From assembly GCF_030177755.1 (NCBI RefSeq), contig NZ_CP126539.1, forward strand, positions 3,532,001-3,596,000: 64,000 bases of DNA, given 5' to 3'. Within the stretch, counting starts at the first letter, position 1. Each line of letters begins with the position of its first letter. The stretch is from Devosia sp. RR2S18. Its GTDB lineage: Bacteria > Pseudomonadota > Alphaproteobacteria > Rhizobiales > Devosiaceae. Positions 34,493 to 43,446 of this stretch are shown here, in pieces. The notes beneath the pieces were generated by a model, which was not told where the DNA came from, did not search any database, and worked only from the letters and a program-made list of their open reading frames with translations. Both the position numbers and the translations under genes were made by a program.

Positions 34493-36993
34493 CAGGCGCT
34501 CCCCCCCAGCATGGCAAGAGCATAGACAAAGCCCACGCCCACCAGCAGGGTCGCGGCGGCGAAGTCGGCCCAAAGTACCCCCAGGTTCAGCGTCGTGGCG
34601 CGGCGGGGCGAAAGGTAACCACCGCGGCAGCGCAGAATGCCCTGCAGCGCCAACAAGCCAGCGACACTGGCGTGCACAACCCCATAGAGGAGGATGGCGA
34701 AGCGCAGCGCCGGGTTTGCGTGACTGGTGGGGTCTGGCAGCACATACATAGCGTAGGCTAACCCCAGGATTACTAGGCCGTGCAACACCATCGAGCCGAC
34801 TAGGCTCGCCATAGGTGATTTGCCATGGGCGTTGGCCCGGCGCGCCAGATGCGCCATCGCCGCTGCCGCTAGGGACGCAACCGCGGGCGCCGCGATCCAC
34901 CAGGGAGTCGCCTCGGCTACCCTGCCTTCCCAGCCCGGCGCGACCACGAGGAGAAACAGGGCTCCAAAAAGGAGTGAAGCATAGAGCGTTGCATCTGCTC
35001 CAACCGCAAAGAGGTTGGCCCAACCCGTCACATTGCCATTCACTTCCGCATCAAGCGGCACGGCAACACCTCGGCCAATGTCGAGCGCACCGCCGTCTTT
35101 CGGCGCGCCAAGGGACCGCGCCCAGATGAAATACATCACCACGGTAGCGATCACCCCAACGGGAGCCAACCAATAGACCTTGAACAGCAGCGAAAGAAAG
35201 AAAACGCCGGTAGCAAGTGCGGTGTAGAGGGGGACAAAGCTACTGTTGGGGAGGATGATTACATGCTCTGGCTCGCCGCTCAGCATGTCAACGCCAAGCG
35301 TCTCCTGGCGGCCCTCTCGGGCAAAACCGAGATAGCCCTCCCCAGATGCCAATTCGCGGCCCAACTGCTCGGTATCGAGATCATCCGCCCGACCAGAAAT
35401 GTGCGGAATGGAGGCGAAATTATAGGAAGGGGGCGGTAGCGGCGTTGCCCATTCCAGCGTTCGGGCGCCCCAGGGATTGATCCCTTCGCGTCGGCCGAAG
35501 CGGAACTGGAGGATGATGTCCACCAGCACCAGCGCGAAGCCGACGGTGGATAGGAACCCACCGATCGACGAAAGCAGGTTGAGCCAATCCCAGCCCCAGT
35601 TCGACGGATAGGTCGAGATGCGCCGTGGCATGCCCATGAGGCCCGTTAGGTGCATCAGGAAGAAGGTCAGATTGAACCCGATAAAGATCAGCCAGAAGGC
35701 GGGGACTGACAGCCGGTAGAGCGTCGTTCGTCCGGTAAAATGAGGCAACCAGTAGTAGAGGCCTGCCAGCATGGGGAAGACGAAACCGCCGACCAGCACA
35801 TAGTGCAGATGCGCCACCACGAAGTGCGTGTCGTGAGCCTGGCTGTTGAACGGCACCATAGCGAGCATCACACCCGTCAGCCCGCCAATGACAAAAACAA
35901 AGAAGAAGCCGAGCACGTAGAGCATGGGCACGTCGAACTTCGGTCTGCCAAGCGAGAGAGTGCCGATCCAGACAAAGATCTGGATGGCTGTCGGCACTGC
36001 AACGAGAGCGCTGGCGGCCGAGAAGAATGCCAGGGCCATGTGCGGAATGCCCACGGTAAACATGTGGTGGACCCACAGGCCGAAGCTCAGAAACCCCATC
36101 GCAACAATCGCCGCGACGACCGCTCGGTAGGCGATCAACGGACGCTGCGCGAAAGTGGGGATGATGGTCGACAGCACGCCCGCTGCCGGCAGGAAGATGA
36201 TGTACACCTCGGGGTGGCCGAATAGCCAGAACAGGTGCTGCCACAGCAGCGGATCGCCACCACGCTCCGGGTCAAAGAACGGCAGCTCAAAAGCGCGTTC
36301 CATTTCGAGGAGGATGGATCCGAGGATCAGCGGCGGGAAGCCGAAGATCATCATCCCGGAGGTGACAATCATGTACCAGGCGAAGATCGGCATGCGGTCG
36401 ATTGACATGCCCGGAGCGCGCATCTTGAGCACGGTGACCATGATCTCGATCGCGGCGGTGATGGCCGAGATCTCGACGAAGGTGATGCCCAGGAGCCAGA
36501 CGTCGGAATTGATACCTGGCGAATATACGTCGGACGAGAGCGGGGTGTACATGAACCAGCCCGCATCTGGGGCGTAGCCCAGCACCATCGCCGCGATAAG
36601 GATGGTGCCGCCGAAGATGTAGCACCAGAAGCCGTAGGCAGTGATGCGCGGGAACGCCAGATCTCGTGCCCCCAAGAGCTTGGGAAGCAGGTAAATTGCC
36701 AGTCCTTCGAACATCGGGATGGCGAACAGGAACATCATCACCGTGCCGTGCATGGTGAAGATCTGGTTGTAGAGATCGGGGCCGATGAAGGCGCTTTCCG
36801 CCGTCGCCAGTTGCGCCCGGATCAGCATGGCCAGAGTGCCGCCGATCGAGAAGAAAACCAGCGCTGCGATCATGAAGCGCTTGCCCACGATGTTGTGGTT
36901 GACGGAGGACAGGCGGCCCCATCCAGGGGGGGTGTCCCAGATTTCCGCGAGTGCCTTATGCAGGGCGACTGGGCTCATCGGCTCGCGATTCAT
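34492..36993 (-). CDS. Fused cytochrome c oxidase subunit I + III
   Basis: 833 residues. Residues 1 to about 540 are haem-copper oxidase subunit I, and from about 590 to the end is a subunit III domain. Haem and copper ligands are intact: H82 (haem a), H260 and Y264 in FGHPEVY, H309/H310 and H395/H397. Glu262 of the PEV motif marks an A1-type enzyme, and D111 (LGARDLAFPR) keeps the D-channel entrance. However, the K-channel Lys is Gln338 (AVPTAIQIF), and the D-channel Asn positions are Ile100, Thr118 and Ala119. Subunit I/III fusions are known in other bacteria. Start overlaps the subunit II stop (ATGA). Confidence 0.94.
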   Translation of the reverse strand: MNREPMSPVALHKALAEIWDTPPGWGRLSSVNHNIVGKRFMIAALVFFSIGGTLAMLIRAQLATAESAFIGPDLYNQIFTMHGTVMMFLFAIPMFEGLAIYLLPKLLGARDLAFPRITAYGFWCYIFGGTILIAAMVLGYAPDAGWFMYTPLSSDVYSPGINSDVWLLGITFVEISAITAAIEIMVTVLKMRAPGMSIDRMPIFAWYMIVTSGMMIFGFPPLILGSILLEMERAFELPFFDPERGGDPLLWQHLFWLFGHPEVYIIFLPAAGVLSTIIPTFAQRPLIAYRAVVAAIVAMGFLSFGLWVHHMFTVGIPHMALAFFSAASALVAVPTAIQIFVWIGTLSLGRPKFDVPMLYVLGFFFVFVIGGLTGVMLAMVPFNSQAHDTHFVVAHLHYVLVGGFVFPMLAGLYYWLPHFTGRTTLYRLSVPAFWLIFIGFNLTFFLMHLTGLMGMPRRISTYPSNWGWDWLNLLSSIGGFLSTVGFALVLVDIILQFRFGRREGINPWGARTLEWATPLPPPSYNFASIPHISGRADDLDTEQLGRELASGEGYLGFAREGRQETLGVDMLSGEPEHVIILPNSSFVPLYTALATGVFFLSLLFKVYWLAPVGVIATVVMYFIWARSLGAPKDGGALDIGRGVAVPLDAEVNGNVTGWANLFAVGADATLYASLLFGALFLLVVAPGWEGRVAEATPWWIAAPAVASLAAAAMAHLARRANAHGKSPMASLVGSMVLHGLVILGLAYAMYVLPDPTSHANPALRFAILLYGVVHASVAGLLALQGILRCRGGYLSPRRATTLNLGVLWADFAAATLLVGVGFVYALAMLGGSA

Positions 36994-37658
36994 GGATTAC
37001 CCCCTACCGCTGCCGCGAAGTCCTCGGGTGCATGCGCCTGGGCCACAAAGCCCATGTCGTCATGTCCCGGACCACAATATTCCGCGCAGATACCCCGGTA
37101 GATACCAGGTTCGTCGGCGGCGATACGCAGCACGTTGACGTGGCCGGGCACGGCGTCCAGCTTGCCGCCCAATCGCGGGATCCAGAAAGCATGGATCACG
37201 TCTTCTGAAGTTATGGCGATGTCGACCGGCTCCCCCGCGGGCAGGTGCAGCACACCCGACGAGGGTGCTCCGGGCATGTCCGGATAGCTGAACTCCCAAT
37301 ACCATTGGGCCGCCCGGCCCTCGATCCGCATCGGTGCGGCAGCGCCCGGCTTGGGGAGGAGTTGCTCACCTAGGATAAGGGCTGCAACAAGCAATGCGGC
37401 GAGGATGGGGATGGGCATAAGCAACCCGCCCCCCACCACCCAGTGCATGGGCTTGATCCCGGACAGAGCCTTGGGCCGCAAGAGGCTAAGCGCCAGAAAG
37501 CCCATCACCATGAAAAACAGAGCGACCGAGCCCCAGAACATCACCCACCAGAGCGTTTCGATATTGGCGGCGCCGGGTCCCGCAGGATCCAGGGTCGAGA
37601 GTGGGCTGGTGCAACCAGCGACAAGCACTGGCGTTGCTGCCACGGCAGCAAACTTCAA
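36990..37658 (-). CDS. coxB: Cytochrome c oxidase subunit II (CuA-binding), lipoprotein
   Basis: About 222 residues. A short N-terminal hydrophobic stretch ends in a lipobox (VLVAGC). GPGAANIETLWWVMFW begins the first membrane helix, a second follows, and then comes the periplasmic cupredoxin domain. The CuA site is complete: VIHAFWIP supplies one His, and CAEYCGPGHDDM supplies two Cys, the Glu carbonyl, His and Met. This makes it a cytochrome c, not quinol, oxidase. No fused cytochrome c domain. Start is uncertain: a TTG at 37658 is the only start codon close to the lipobox, only 15 bases from the divergent DUF2231 start. The upstream open frame to 38,192 is antisense to that gene. Confidence 0.9.
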   Translation of the reverse strand: MKFAAVAATPVLVAGCTSPLSTLDPAGPGAANIETLWWVMFWGSVALFFMVMGFLALSLLRPKALSGIKPMHWVVGGGLLMPIPILAALLVAALILGEQLLPKPGAAAPMRIEGRAAQWYWEFSYPDMPGAPSSGVLHLPAGEPVDIAITSEDVIHAFWIPRLGGKLDAVPGHVNVLRIAADEPGIYRGICAEYCGPGHDDMGFVAQAHAPEDFAAAVGGNP

Positions 37659-37673
37659 AGCGGGGCGAAAACG

Positions 37674-38225
37674 ATGAGCGACGACCGGAACACCGAAGAC
37701 GAGATCGCGGAAGAGGAAAGCAAGCCCGAGTCGGATCGCAAGCATCCCAACCCCGCCATGCGCGCCGTGGCAGAGAAGGACGTCGGCTCGGCGGTGGCGG
37801 TCGCGGGTCACCCCATTCACGCCATGATGGTGCATTTTCCCATCGCTTTGATCATCAGTACGTTGGGCATTGACGTGCTCTACTGGTGGACGGCCGACCA
37901 GTTCTGGGTCGATGTGGGTGTTTGGTCGGCGGGAGGTGCGTTCGTTGCCGGCGTGCTGGCGGCGGTTGCCGGAACGGCTGAACTGCTGCTGGTCCCGGGC
38001 ATTCGGGTGCGCGTTGCCAGCTGGAACCACGCGGTCGCCGCCATGACCCTCATAGCCGTTGCGGGGCTCAACTGGGGCCTGCGGCTCTACTTCCCCGAGC
38101 AGGTGTTGCCGCACGGGATCTTGGTCTCCCTGCTCGCCTCTGCGTTGACCGGTTTGGCTGGCTTTTATGGTGGTAAGTTGGTTTTGGATCACGGCATCGG
38201 CCTCATCATTTCCACCAAGCAGTGA
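37674..38225 (+). CDS. DUF2231 membrane protein
   Basis: 183 residues. A charged N terminus is followed by AVAGHPIHAMMVHFPIALIISTLGID, the DUF2231 signature with two His residues that may bind haem, and then three further membrane segments. The predicted role is electron transfer or haem binding at the membrane (inference from histidines). It is oriented against the surrounding oxidase genes: its start is 15 bases from the subunit II start, and its 3' end overlaps the CopD-like gene by 20 bases. Confidence 0.85.
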   Translation: MSDDRNTEDEIAEEESKPESDRKHPNPAMRAVAEKDVGSAVAVAGHPIHAMMVHFPIALIISTLGIDVLYWWTADQFWVDVGVWSAGGAFVAGVLAAVAGTAELLLVPGIRVRVASWNHAVAAMTLIAVAGLNWGLRLYFPEQVLPHGILVSLLASALTGLAGFYGGKLVLDHGIGLIISTKQ

Positions 38226-38706
38226 TGCCGCTCAGCATCTCCGCCAATGCGCCGGGTGCGAAGAAATCTTCCACCGCAGCATGGCCAGCTATGTCAGGCT
38301 TACCGAGCACCGTTGCGAGGATCGCCCCGATTATACCGATGGTTACAACGCTCACTGCAATCGCTCGCAGCCGCGGATACGACTGCTCGGGCTCAAACAA
38401 GCGCATGATCGCCAACCCGACGAGAAGGTGAATGACCACCAGCATTGCCACCAAGGCGAGCTTGATCGAAAACCACGGCACAAAGGTCGCCTGGAGGAAG
38501 ATCAGCGTAATCCCAGACGCCACTGCCAAATAGGCGCCCGGAGATGCGAAGGTGATGTAGAGAAAGCGTGTGAAATTATGCAGATCGTGCAGCCGGTAGC
38601 CTTCCAGACCCCGACGTTGCAGGAACAGAAAAGGCATCACGAGGAGACCGGCAGACCAGGTTGCTATTCCCACTACATGGACGATCTTGAGCAGGACTAC
38701 GATCAC
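38206..38706 (-). CDS. CopD/HemJ-like four-helix membrane protein
   Basis: 166 residues with four or five membrane segments. IVHVVGIATWSAGLLVMPFLF near the N terminus and FTRFLYITFASPGAYLAV fit the CopD/HemJ (UPF0093) superfamily, where His and Arg residues bind haem. Its position between ctaG and the oxidase subunits suggests a part in oxidase assembly or haem/copper handling. The start is a GTG overlapping the ctaG stop (GTGA). The 3' end overlaps the DUF2231 gene on the other strand. Confidence 0.78.
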   Translation of the reverse strand: MIVVLLKIVHVVGIATWSAGLLVMPFLFLQRRGLEGYRLHDLHNFTRFLYITFASPGAYLAVASGITLIFLQATFVPWFSIKLALVAMLVVIHLLVGLAIMRLFEPEQSYPRLRAIAVSVVTIGIIGAILATVLGKPDIAGHAAVEDFFAPGALAEMLSGITAWWK

Positions 38707-39446
38707 GTCTGCCTTGCCTCACTGGGCTGCAGCATGGCGAGCAGGCGCAACAGCGCCGCCATGAGGTAGGGCACGCTCGCAGGCACCCACATGATGAGGC
38801 CGGCGAGTTGCTGATCTGCCAGAGGATCGAAGCCGAACGCCAAGGTGGTTGCGAGGTGCGGCACATACAGGGCCTGCGGCGAGAAGACCAGCAGTGCACC
38901 CAAAAATCCCATCTGAATGGTCGCGCCGAGCAAAGCCACAATAGCCGAGCCCGTGCCGGCAGCGAGGATGGCGCTCCACAGCAATGCTGCGGTACCCAAG
39001 AGCGAGAGTTGCATAGCCCAGTAGACAAGAGTGTCGGAGAGGGCGAGGGAATAGGCATCGGGCGCATGCCAGAGCCAAAAGACGACCGTGTGCAGGAGCA
39101 GAAGCGGCGTCGTCAGGGTTGCGACGTGCTTGGCCTGCCGGCGAAAGGCGAGCGCCAGCAGCGGCGCCGCGACTGCCACGAGCAGCACGTGATGCACCAC
39201 ACGCGCAGAGAAAAGCGCAACAGTAAGGGCGCAAAGTGGGCTCACAAAGGCGACGACCAGGGTGAAGATAGCGCCAGCAAAGCTCCAGCGCTCGATCGGT
39301 GACGCATCGCGTCGCAAGAGCACAAAACCGGCGATACATCCGGCGATAGCAAAAAGCAGCACCGGATCGAAATTCCAGCGCATCCAAAAGTTCTCCGGCA
39401 ACGGCGCAGGGCCGCAATAGCTCAGAACGGCTGATGTGGCATCCAT
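38703..39446 (-). CDS. ctaG: Cytochrome c oxidase assembly protein, CtaG caa3 type
   Basis: 247 residues with six or seven membrane segments. The N-terminal YCGPAPLPENFWMRWNFDP and SARVVHHVLLVAVAAPLLAL segments, with conserved His, and HTVVFWLWHAPDAYSLAL are characteristic of the CtaG_caa3 family that helps build the copper centres of caa3-type oxidases. First gene of the minus-strand oxidase locus. No other assembly genes (ctaB, cox11) are in the window. Confidence 0.9.
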   Translation of the reverse strand: MDATSAVLSYCGPAPLPENFWMRWNFDPVLLFAIAGCIAGFVLLRRDASPIERWSFAGAIFTLVVAFVSPLCALTVALFSARVVHHVLLVAVAAPLLALAFRRQAKHVATLTTPLLLLHTVVFWLWHAPDAYSLALSDTLVYWAMQLSLLGTAALLWSAILAAGTGSAIVALLGATIQMGFLGALLVFSPQALYVPHLATTLAFGFDPLADQQLAGLIMWVPASVPYLMAALLRLLAMLQPSEARQT

Positions 39447-39834
39447 AGGAACCTCCTTCTCCTGCTGCTCGCGTCGTACAATAGGAGAGACTAGACGACC
39501 GGGTGACCGGTTTGAAGGTCAGGAGACAAATCCACCCGCCGAGCGCGATAAGCCAAATACGGCCGACAAGAAGCGGTATGCAAAAAGGCACCATTTCCGG
39601 GAGATATCATGAGGAGCCAATGGCCCCCACCGGGTGACTTCTCCGCCATTAAATCGCTCCCGGTAGACTTGTCCACGAAGCGGAACGGGCGAGAGCCACG
39701 ACAGTTCCGCCACACAAAAGCCTGCGACATGAACGACATCTGAACGCTCAATTTGCCGATCTGTTCGACTGTGAGAGACACAAGACCTCCCACCTAATGC
39801 TAATCTCGCTTCGCTTTGCGAAAGAGGGAACAGA
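39447..39834. other. Intergenic region between ctaG and GFA gene
   Basis: About 390 bases with no supported gene. Small open frames occur but none has a ribosome site or recognisable protein. It contains the palindromic stress-type promoter at 39,682. Confidence 0.6.
39682..39708. promoter_or_regulatory. Palindromic EcfG-type element (GGAAC-N17-GTTCC)
   Basis: Because GTTCC is the complement of GGAAC, the element reads as GGAAC-N17-GTT on both strands and could fire in both directions: to the GFA gene (start 127 bases right) and to ctaG (236 bases left). The distances are longer than for the other candidates. Confidence 0.5.
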
Positions 39835-40215
39835 ATGCACACCGGATCATGTCTCTGCGGAGCTGTGCGCTTTGAGGTGACAGGGGACCTGCCGGAGGCT
39901 TCGGCGTGTCACTGCACTATGTGCCGCAAGCACACCGGGCACCTCGAGGCAGGCGTTGATCTGCCCCGCTCGCAGGTCACAATGGTGCAGCAGGATACGC
40001 TGGTTTGGTATCAATCGTCAGCCAAGGTCCGGCGCGGCTTCTGCTCGGTATGTGGATCGTCGCTGTTTTTCGACCCGGTTGAGCGTGATTGGATCGGGAT
40101 CATGATGGGCGCTTTCGACGGACCCACCAATACCAAGATCGGCCTCCACATTTTCGTTGCCGACAAGGGCGACTATTACGAGATCGGCGACGGGGTTCCG
40201 CAGAACGCACAATAG
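39835..40215 (+). CDS. GFA-family protein (glutathione-dependent formaldehyde-activating fold)
   Basis: 126 residues. All zinc-ligand motifs of the GFA fold are present: CLCGAVRFEV at the N terminus, ACHCTMCRKHTG at about residues 25-36, and GFCSVCGSSLFFDP at 64-77. Members of this family bind small thiol or aldehyde adducts. Real formaldehyde-glutathione activity holds only for a few, so the substrate is open. Confidence 0.9.
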   Translation: MHTGSCLCGAVRFEVTGDLPEASACHCTMCRKHTGHLEAGVDLPRSQVTMVQQDTLVWYQSSAKVRRGFCSVCGSSLFFDPVERDWIGIMMGAFDGPTNTKIGLHIFVADKGDYYEIGDGVPQNAQ

Positions 40216-40225
40216 GACGGGAAAC

Positions 40226-40248
40226 AAAAAGGGCGCCCACGGCGCCCC
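40226..40248 (-). terminator. Rho-independent terminator of gcrA
   Basis: On the minus strand GGGCGCC-GTG-GGCGCCC followed by TTTTTG, 24 bases past the gcrA stop. Confidence 0.8.
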
Positions 40249-40271
40249 TAATTCACTGCAAAAATGAGATG

Positions 40272-40859
40272 TCAGCGCTTCTTCTTGTCCATCTGGTGAT
40301 AGGCGCGACGCGAGTGGAACTCGCAATAGGGGCCAGACTCCAGCGAGTGTTGACCGCAGAAATAGAAATCCTTGGTGAGTGGATCGCCGATCGGCCACTT
40401 GCAGGTTTGTTCGCTCAGCTGCAGCAGGTTAAGGCGCTTATCCTCGGGGATGAAGAGCTCGGCCGCGGCGGGAGCCACGTACATCTCGGTTTCCATCTCC
40501 GGGGCGATGGCAAGGGCAGTTGCCCCCATGGTCTGCGGGCGCGGCATGGCGCTGCGCATCTTGGCAGCCGCGCTGATGCCGCTCGACACGGTCGCTGCCG
40601 GGCTGGCGGCACGGCGTGGCGCCGGACGGGCCGCCGGCCGGGCACGTGGCGCCGTGTTGGTAGGCTTGGCTCGCGCCGAGAGCTTGAGACGGTGTACCTT
40701 GCCGATTACGGCATTACGGGTGACGCCCTCGCCCAGTTCGCCTGCGATTTGGCTGGCCGAAAGACCTTCCATCCAGAGCTTCTTCAAAAGTTCGACGCGC
40801 TCGTCAGTCCAGCCCGCCGATTGTGCTCCTGAAACCATCGTCAAAACAGAATCCTTCAT
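40272..40859 (-). CDS. gcrA: GcrA cell-cycle regulator
   Basis: 195 residues. GcrA is a sigma-70 cofactor that works on promoters with CcrM-methylated GANTC sites in alphaproteobacteria. The N-terminal helix-turn-helix is typical: GWTDERVELLKKLWMEGLSA, then GVTRNAVIGKVHRLKLSARA. A Pro/Ala-rich linker leads to the C-terminal sigma-binding part with the Cys/His residues TCKWPIGDP and FCGQHSLESGPYCEFHSRRAY. ATG 40859 is used; ATG 40838 is an alternative nearer the conserved domain. Several GANTC sites lie around the start. Confidence 0.95.
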   Translation of the reverse strand: MKDSVLTMVSGAQSAGWTDERVELLKKLWMEGLSASQIAGELGEGVTRNAVIGKVHRLKLSARAKPTNTAPRARPAARPAPRRAASPAATVSSGISAAAKMRSAMPRPQTMGATALAIAPEMETEMYVAPAAAELFIPEDKRLNLLQLSEQTCKWPIGDPLTKDFYFCGQHSLESGPYCEFHSRRAYHQMDKKKR

Positions 40860-41200
40860 TGCGCTGCCAAATGGCCTGGCAGCCACTAACCCTAGACGTC
40901 GTATGCTAAGATGGGTCCGCCACACGATATGTCGTGTTTCCCAACGACTTGGAGATTACGACATCGGTGGAATCGGGATCAAGAGTCGCTGCCGCTTTTC
41001 CCCGAAAAAGCAGTGGTTAAAACTTCGCTAATAATCAGCGAGTCAAATCAGGCACTTGGCAGCGACCAGATTGACTTCCGAGGCGAAACTCGCTCAAATC
41101 CCGCCTGAAACGCGCTGCCGAACCGGCGCGTTTTTGATTTGTGTGGCACGTTTGCCACGCCCGCAGCCGGCACACGCCATTTCTGGAAGGATATTTGATC
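40860..41200. other. Divergent regulatory region gcrA/argD
   Basis: About 340 bases. It holds three GANTC sites (40970, 40983, 41040; a fourth is just inside gcrA at 40849) and a CtrA-like box (41017-41031). No gene supported. Confidence 0.6.
41017..41031. promoter_or_regulatory. Candidate CtrA box (TTAA-N7-CTAA)
   Basis: Seven of eight consensus positions match. CtrA is known to repress gcrA in Caulobacter, so the location between gcrA and argD is plausible. Confidence 0.35.
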
Positions 41201-42394
41201 ATGTCTGCGCTCTACGGCACCTATGCCCGGTCCGATCTCGCCTTTGAGCGGGGCGAGGGCATGCGCCTGTACGACCAGCATGGCCGAGATTACCTCGACT
41301 TTCACTCCGGCATCGCGGTCAATGCGCTGGGCCATGGCGATCCCCATATCGTCGCCGCGCTAAAAAGCGCTGCCGAAAAAGTTTGGCATACCTCAAATGT
41401 CTTCACCATTCCCGAGCAGGAACGGCTGGGTCAACGGCTGGTGGACGCCACCTTTGCCGACGCCGTGTTCTTCACCAATTCGGGTGCCGAGGCGCTGGAG
41501 TGCGCTATAAAGACGGCGCGTCACTATTTTTGGGCCAAGGGCGAGCAGGACCGCTACGAAATCATTGCCTTCACCGGCAGTTTCCATGGCCGGACCATGG
41601 GAACGATCGCCGCCGGCGGCAATCCAAGCTATCTCGAAGGCTTCGGCCCTGCCCTGCCCGGCTTCAAGCACGCGGCACCGGGCGATCTGGAGGCCGTCAA
41701 AGCACAAATCACGGCACAAACCTGCGCCATCCTGATCGAGACTGTGCAAGGCGAAGGCGGCGTCACTGCGATGACGAGCGAGTTCATGCAAGGGCTGCGC
41801 GCGCTCTGCGACGAGCATGGCCTGTTGCTGGTGCTCGATGAAGTGCAGTGCGGCTATGGCCGGACCGGCAAGTTCTTCGCATTTGAATGGTCCGGCATTA
41901 CGCCCGACATTGTGGCTGTCGCCAAGGCTATCGGCGGCGGCTTTCCGCTCGGGGCCTGCCTTGCCAAGGGCGAAGTTGCTGCCTCTATGGTGCCGGGCAC
42001 CCATGGCTCAACCTATGGCGGCAATCCGCTGGCGACGAGCGTCGGCAACGCCGTGCTCGATCGTATCCTCGCGCCGGGGTTCCTGGACCAGGCCAATCAG
42101 ATGGGCCAAAAGCTCACCTGGCACCTGCAGCAATTGGCGCAGAAATATCCCGACCAGGTGGTCGAACTACGGGGCAAGGGTCTGCTAGCGGGCATCAAGA
42201 TCACTCCGCCGGTACGCGATTTCGTTGCGCGGCTGCGGGACGACCACCGCCTGCTAGCCATTGGCGCGGGCGATAACGTGCTGCGTCTCCTGCCGCCCCT
42301 GATCGTTACCGAAGCCGATATCGAAGAGGCGATGGGCAAGATTGGTGCCGCCTTCGACGCCATCGAAGCCGAGAACGCTGCGGCCGCGCAATGA
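41201..42394 (+). CDS. argD: Acetylornithine aminotransferase
   Basis: 397 residues, class III PLP aminotransferase of arginine biosynthesis (N-acetylglutamate semialdehyde to N-acetylornithine). The PLP-binding region VFFTNSGAEALECAIKTARHY, LLVLDEVQCGYGRTGKFFAFE with the ring-N-binding Asp, and the Schiff-base Lys in VAVAKAIGGGFPLGA are intact. ATG 41201 has GGAAGG ten bases upstream. It is followed by argF and hslO, the usual rhizobial order. Confidence 0.96.
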   Translation: MSALYGTYARSDLAFERGEGMRLYDQHGRDYLDFHSGIAVNALGHGDPHIVAALKSAAEKVWHTSNVFTIPEQERLGQRLVDATFADAVFFTNSGAEALECAIKTARHYFWAKGEQDRYEIIAFTGSFHGRTMGTIAAGGNPSYLEGFGPALPGFKHAAPGDLEAVKAQITAQTCAILIETVQGEGGVTAMTSEFMQGLRALCDEHGLLLVLDEVQCGYGRTGKFFAFEWSGITPDIVAVAKAIGGGFPLGACLAKGEVAASMVPGTHGSTYGGNPLATSVGNAVLDRILAPGFLDQANQMGQKLTWHLQQLAQKYPDQVVELRGKGLLAGIKITPPVRDFVARLRDDHRLLAIGAGDNVLRLLPPLIVTEADIEEAMGKIGAAFDAIEAENAAAAQ

Positions 42395-42516
42395 TCGAGA
42401 CGACCTTCTATCATTTCGGACGCCGCCGATGCGGCGTTCTCCATCCGGCCTGAGCGCAGGAAACCTGCCGCTGCCCTGCAGCGAACCTCCAGCAAGCGTC
42501 ATAAAGGAGACCGGCC

Positions 42517-43446
42517 ATGACGACCGGCAACCCCAGACATTTTCTCAATATAGATGACTTCACCTATCCCGAACTGCGCGGCATGCTCGATGCCGCCGTC
42601 TCGCTGAAGGAACGTCTCAAAGAGGGCGACCGCCCGCAGCCGCTTAAGGACAAAGTCCTGGCGATGATCTTCGAACGGCAGTCAACGCGGACCCGCGTGT
42701 CTTTTGACGTGGGAATGCGTCAGCTCGGGGGCGAGACAATCATGCTCTCGGGCCAGGAGATGCAGCTCAGCCGCGAAGAGACACTGGCGGACACCGCAAA
42801 GGTTATGAGCCGCTATGTCGATGCGATCATGATCCGCATCCTCTCCCATGCCGACCTGGTCGAGTTGGCCGAGGCGGCGACCGTCCCGGTTATAAACGGG
42901 CTCACACGTCGGGCCCACCCCTGCCAGGTTATGGCTGACCTCATGACCTTCGAGGAACATCGCGGCTCCATCAAGGGGGCCAAGGTGGCCTGGGTGGGTG
43001 ACAGCAACAATGTGCTGCATTCCTGGGTAAATGCCGCCGAACTTTTCGAATGCGAGCTGACCGTTGCCGTGCCCGATGAGTACTGGCCCGAAAAGGACCT
43101 GATGCTGGACATCCAAAAGGCCGGCGACTGGGTCAAGCTGATAGAGGATCCACGCGAGGCAGTGGAAGGGGCTGATCTGGTTATCACCGACACCTGGGTC
43201 TCTATGGGCGACACCGACGCGGCCGAGCGCCGCCGGGTCTTGAAACCCTATCAGGTGAACACCAATTTGATGGCACTGGCGGACAAGAACGCCCTCTTCA
43301 TGCATTGCCTGCCCGCCCATCGCGGTGACGAGGTGACCGACGAGGTGATCGATGGTCCCCAGTCGGTGGTGTTTGACGAGGCGGAAAACCGCCTGCATGC
43401 CCAAAAAGCAGTCCTGTGCTGGGCCCTCGGAGCTGAGCTCAACTAG
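42517..43446 (+). CDS. argF: Ornithine carbamoyltransferase
   Basis: 309 residues. Converts ornithine and carbamoyl phosphate to citrulline. The carbamoyl-phosphate motif is in [17 protein letters not shown], the [15 protein letters not shown] segment and the ornithine-binding loop [13 protein letters not shown] are intact. A GGAG ribosome site precedes the ATG. It lies 122 bases after argD, same strand. Confidence 0.96.
   Translation: MTTGNPRHFLNIDDFTYPELRGMLDAAVSLKERLKEGDRPQPLKDKVLAMIFERQSTRTRVSFDVGMRQLGGETIMLSGQEMQLSREETLADTAKVMSRYVDAIMIRILSHADLVELAEAATVPVINGLTRRAHPCQVMADLMTFEEHRGSIKGAKVAWVGDSNNVLHSWVNAAELFECELTVAVPDEYWPEKDLMLDIQKAGDWVKLIEDPREAVEGADLVITDTWVSMGDTDAAERRRVLKPYQVNTNLMALADKNALFMHCLPAHRGDEVTDEVIDGPQSVVFDEAENRLHAQKAVLCWALGAELN

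Noticed and set aside
34154..35023. 289-residue minus-strand frame covering the small oxidase-operon protein
   Set aside because: Its first 177 residues are a shifted frame of the subunit III domain. The real protein begins at the TGATG overlap at 34,492.
38206..38706. Naming the small membrane protein HemJ (protoporphyrinogen oxidase)
   Set aside because: Similarity is only at superfamily level and it sits in an oxidase locus; CopD-like is safer.
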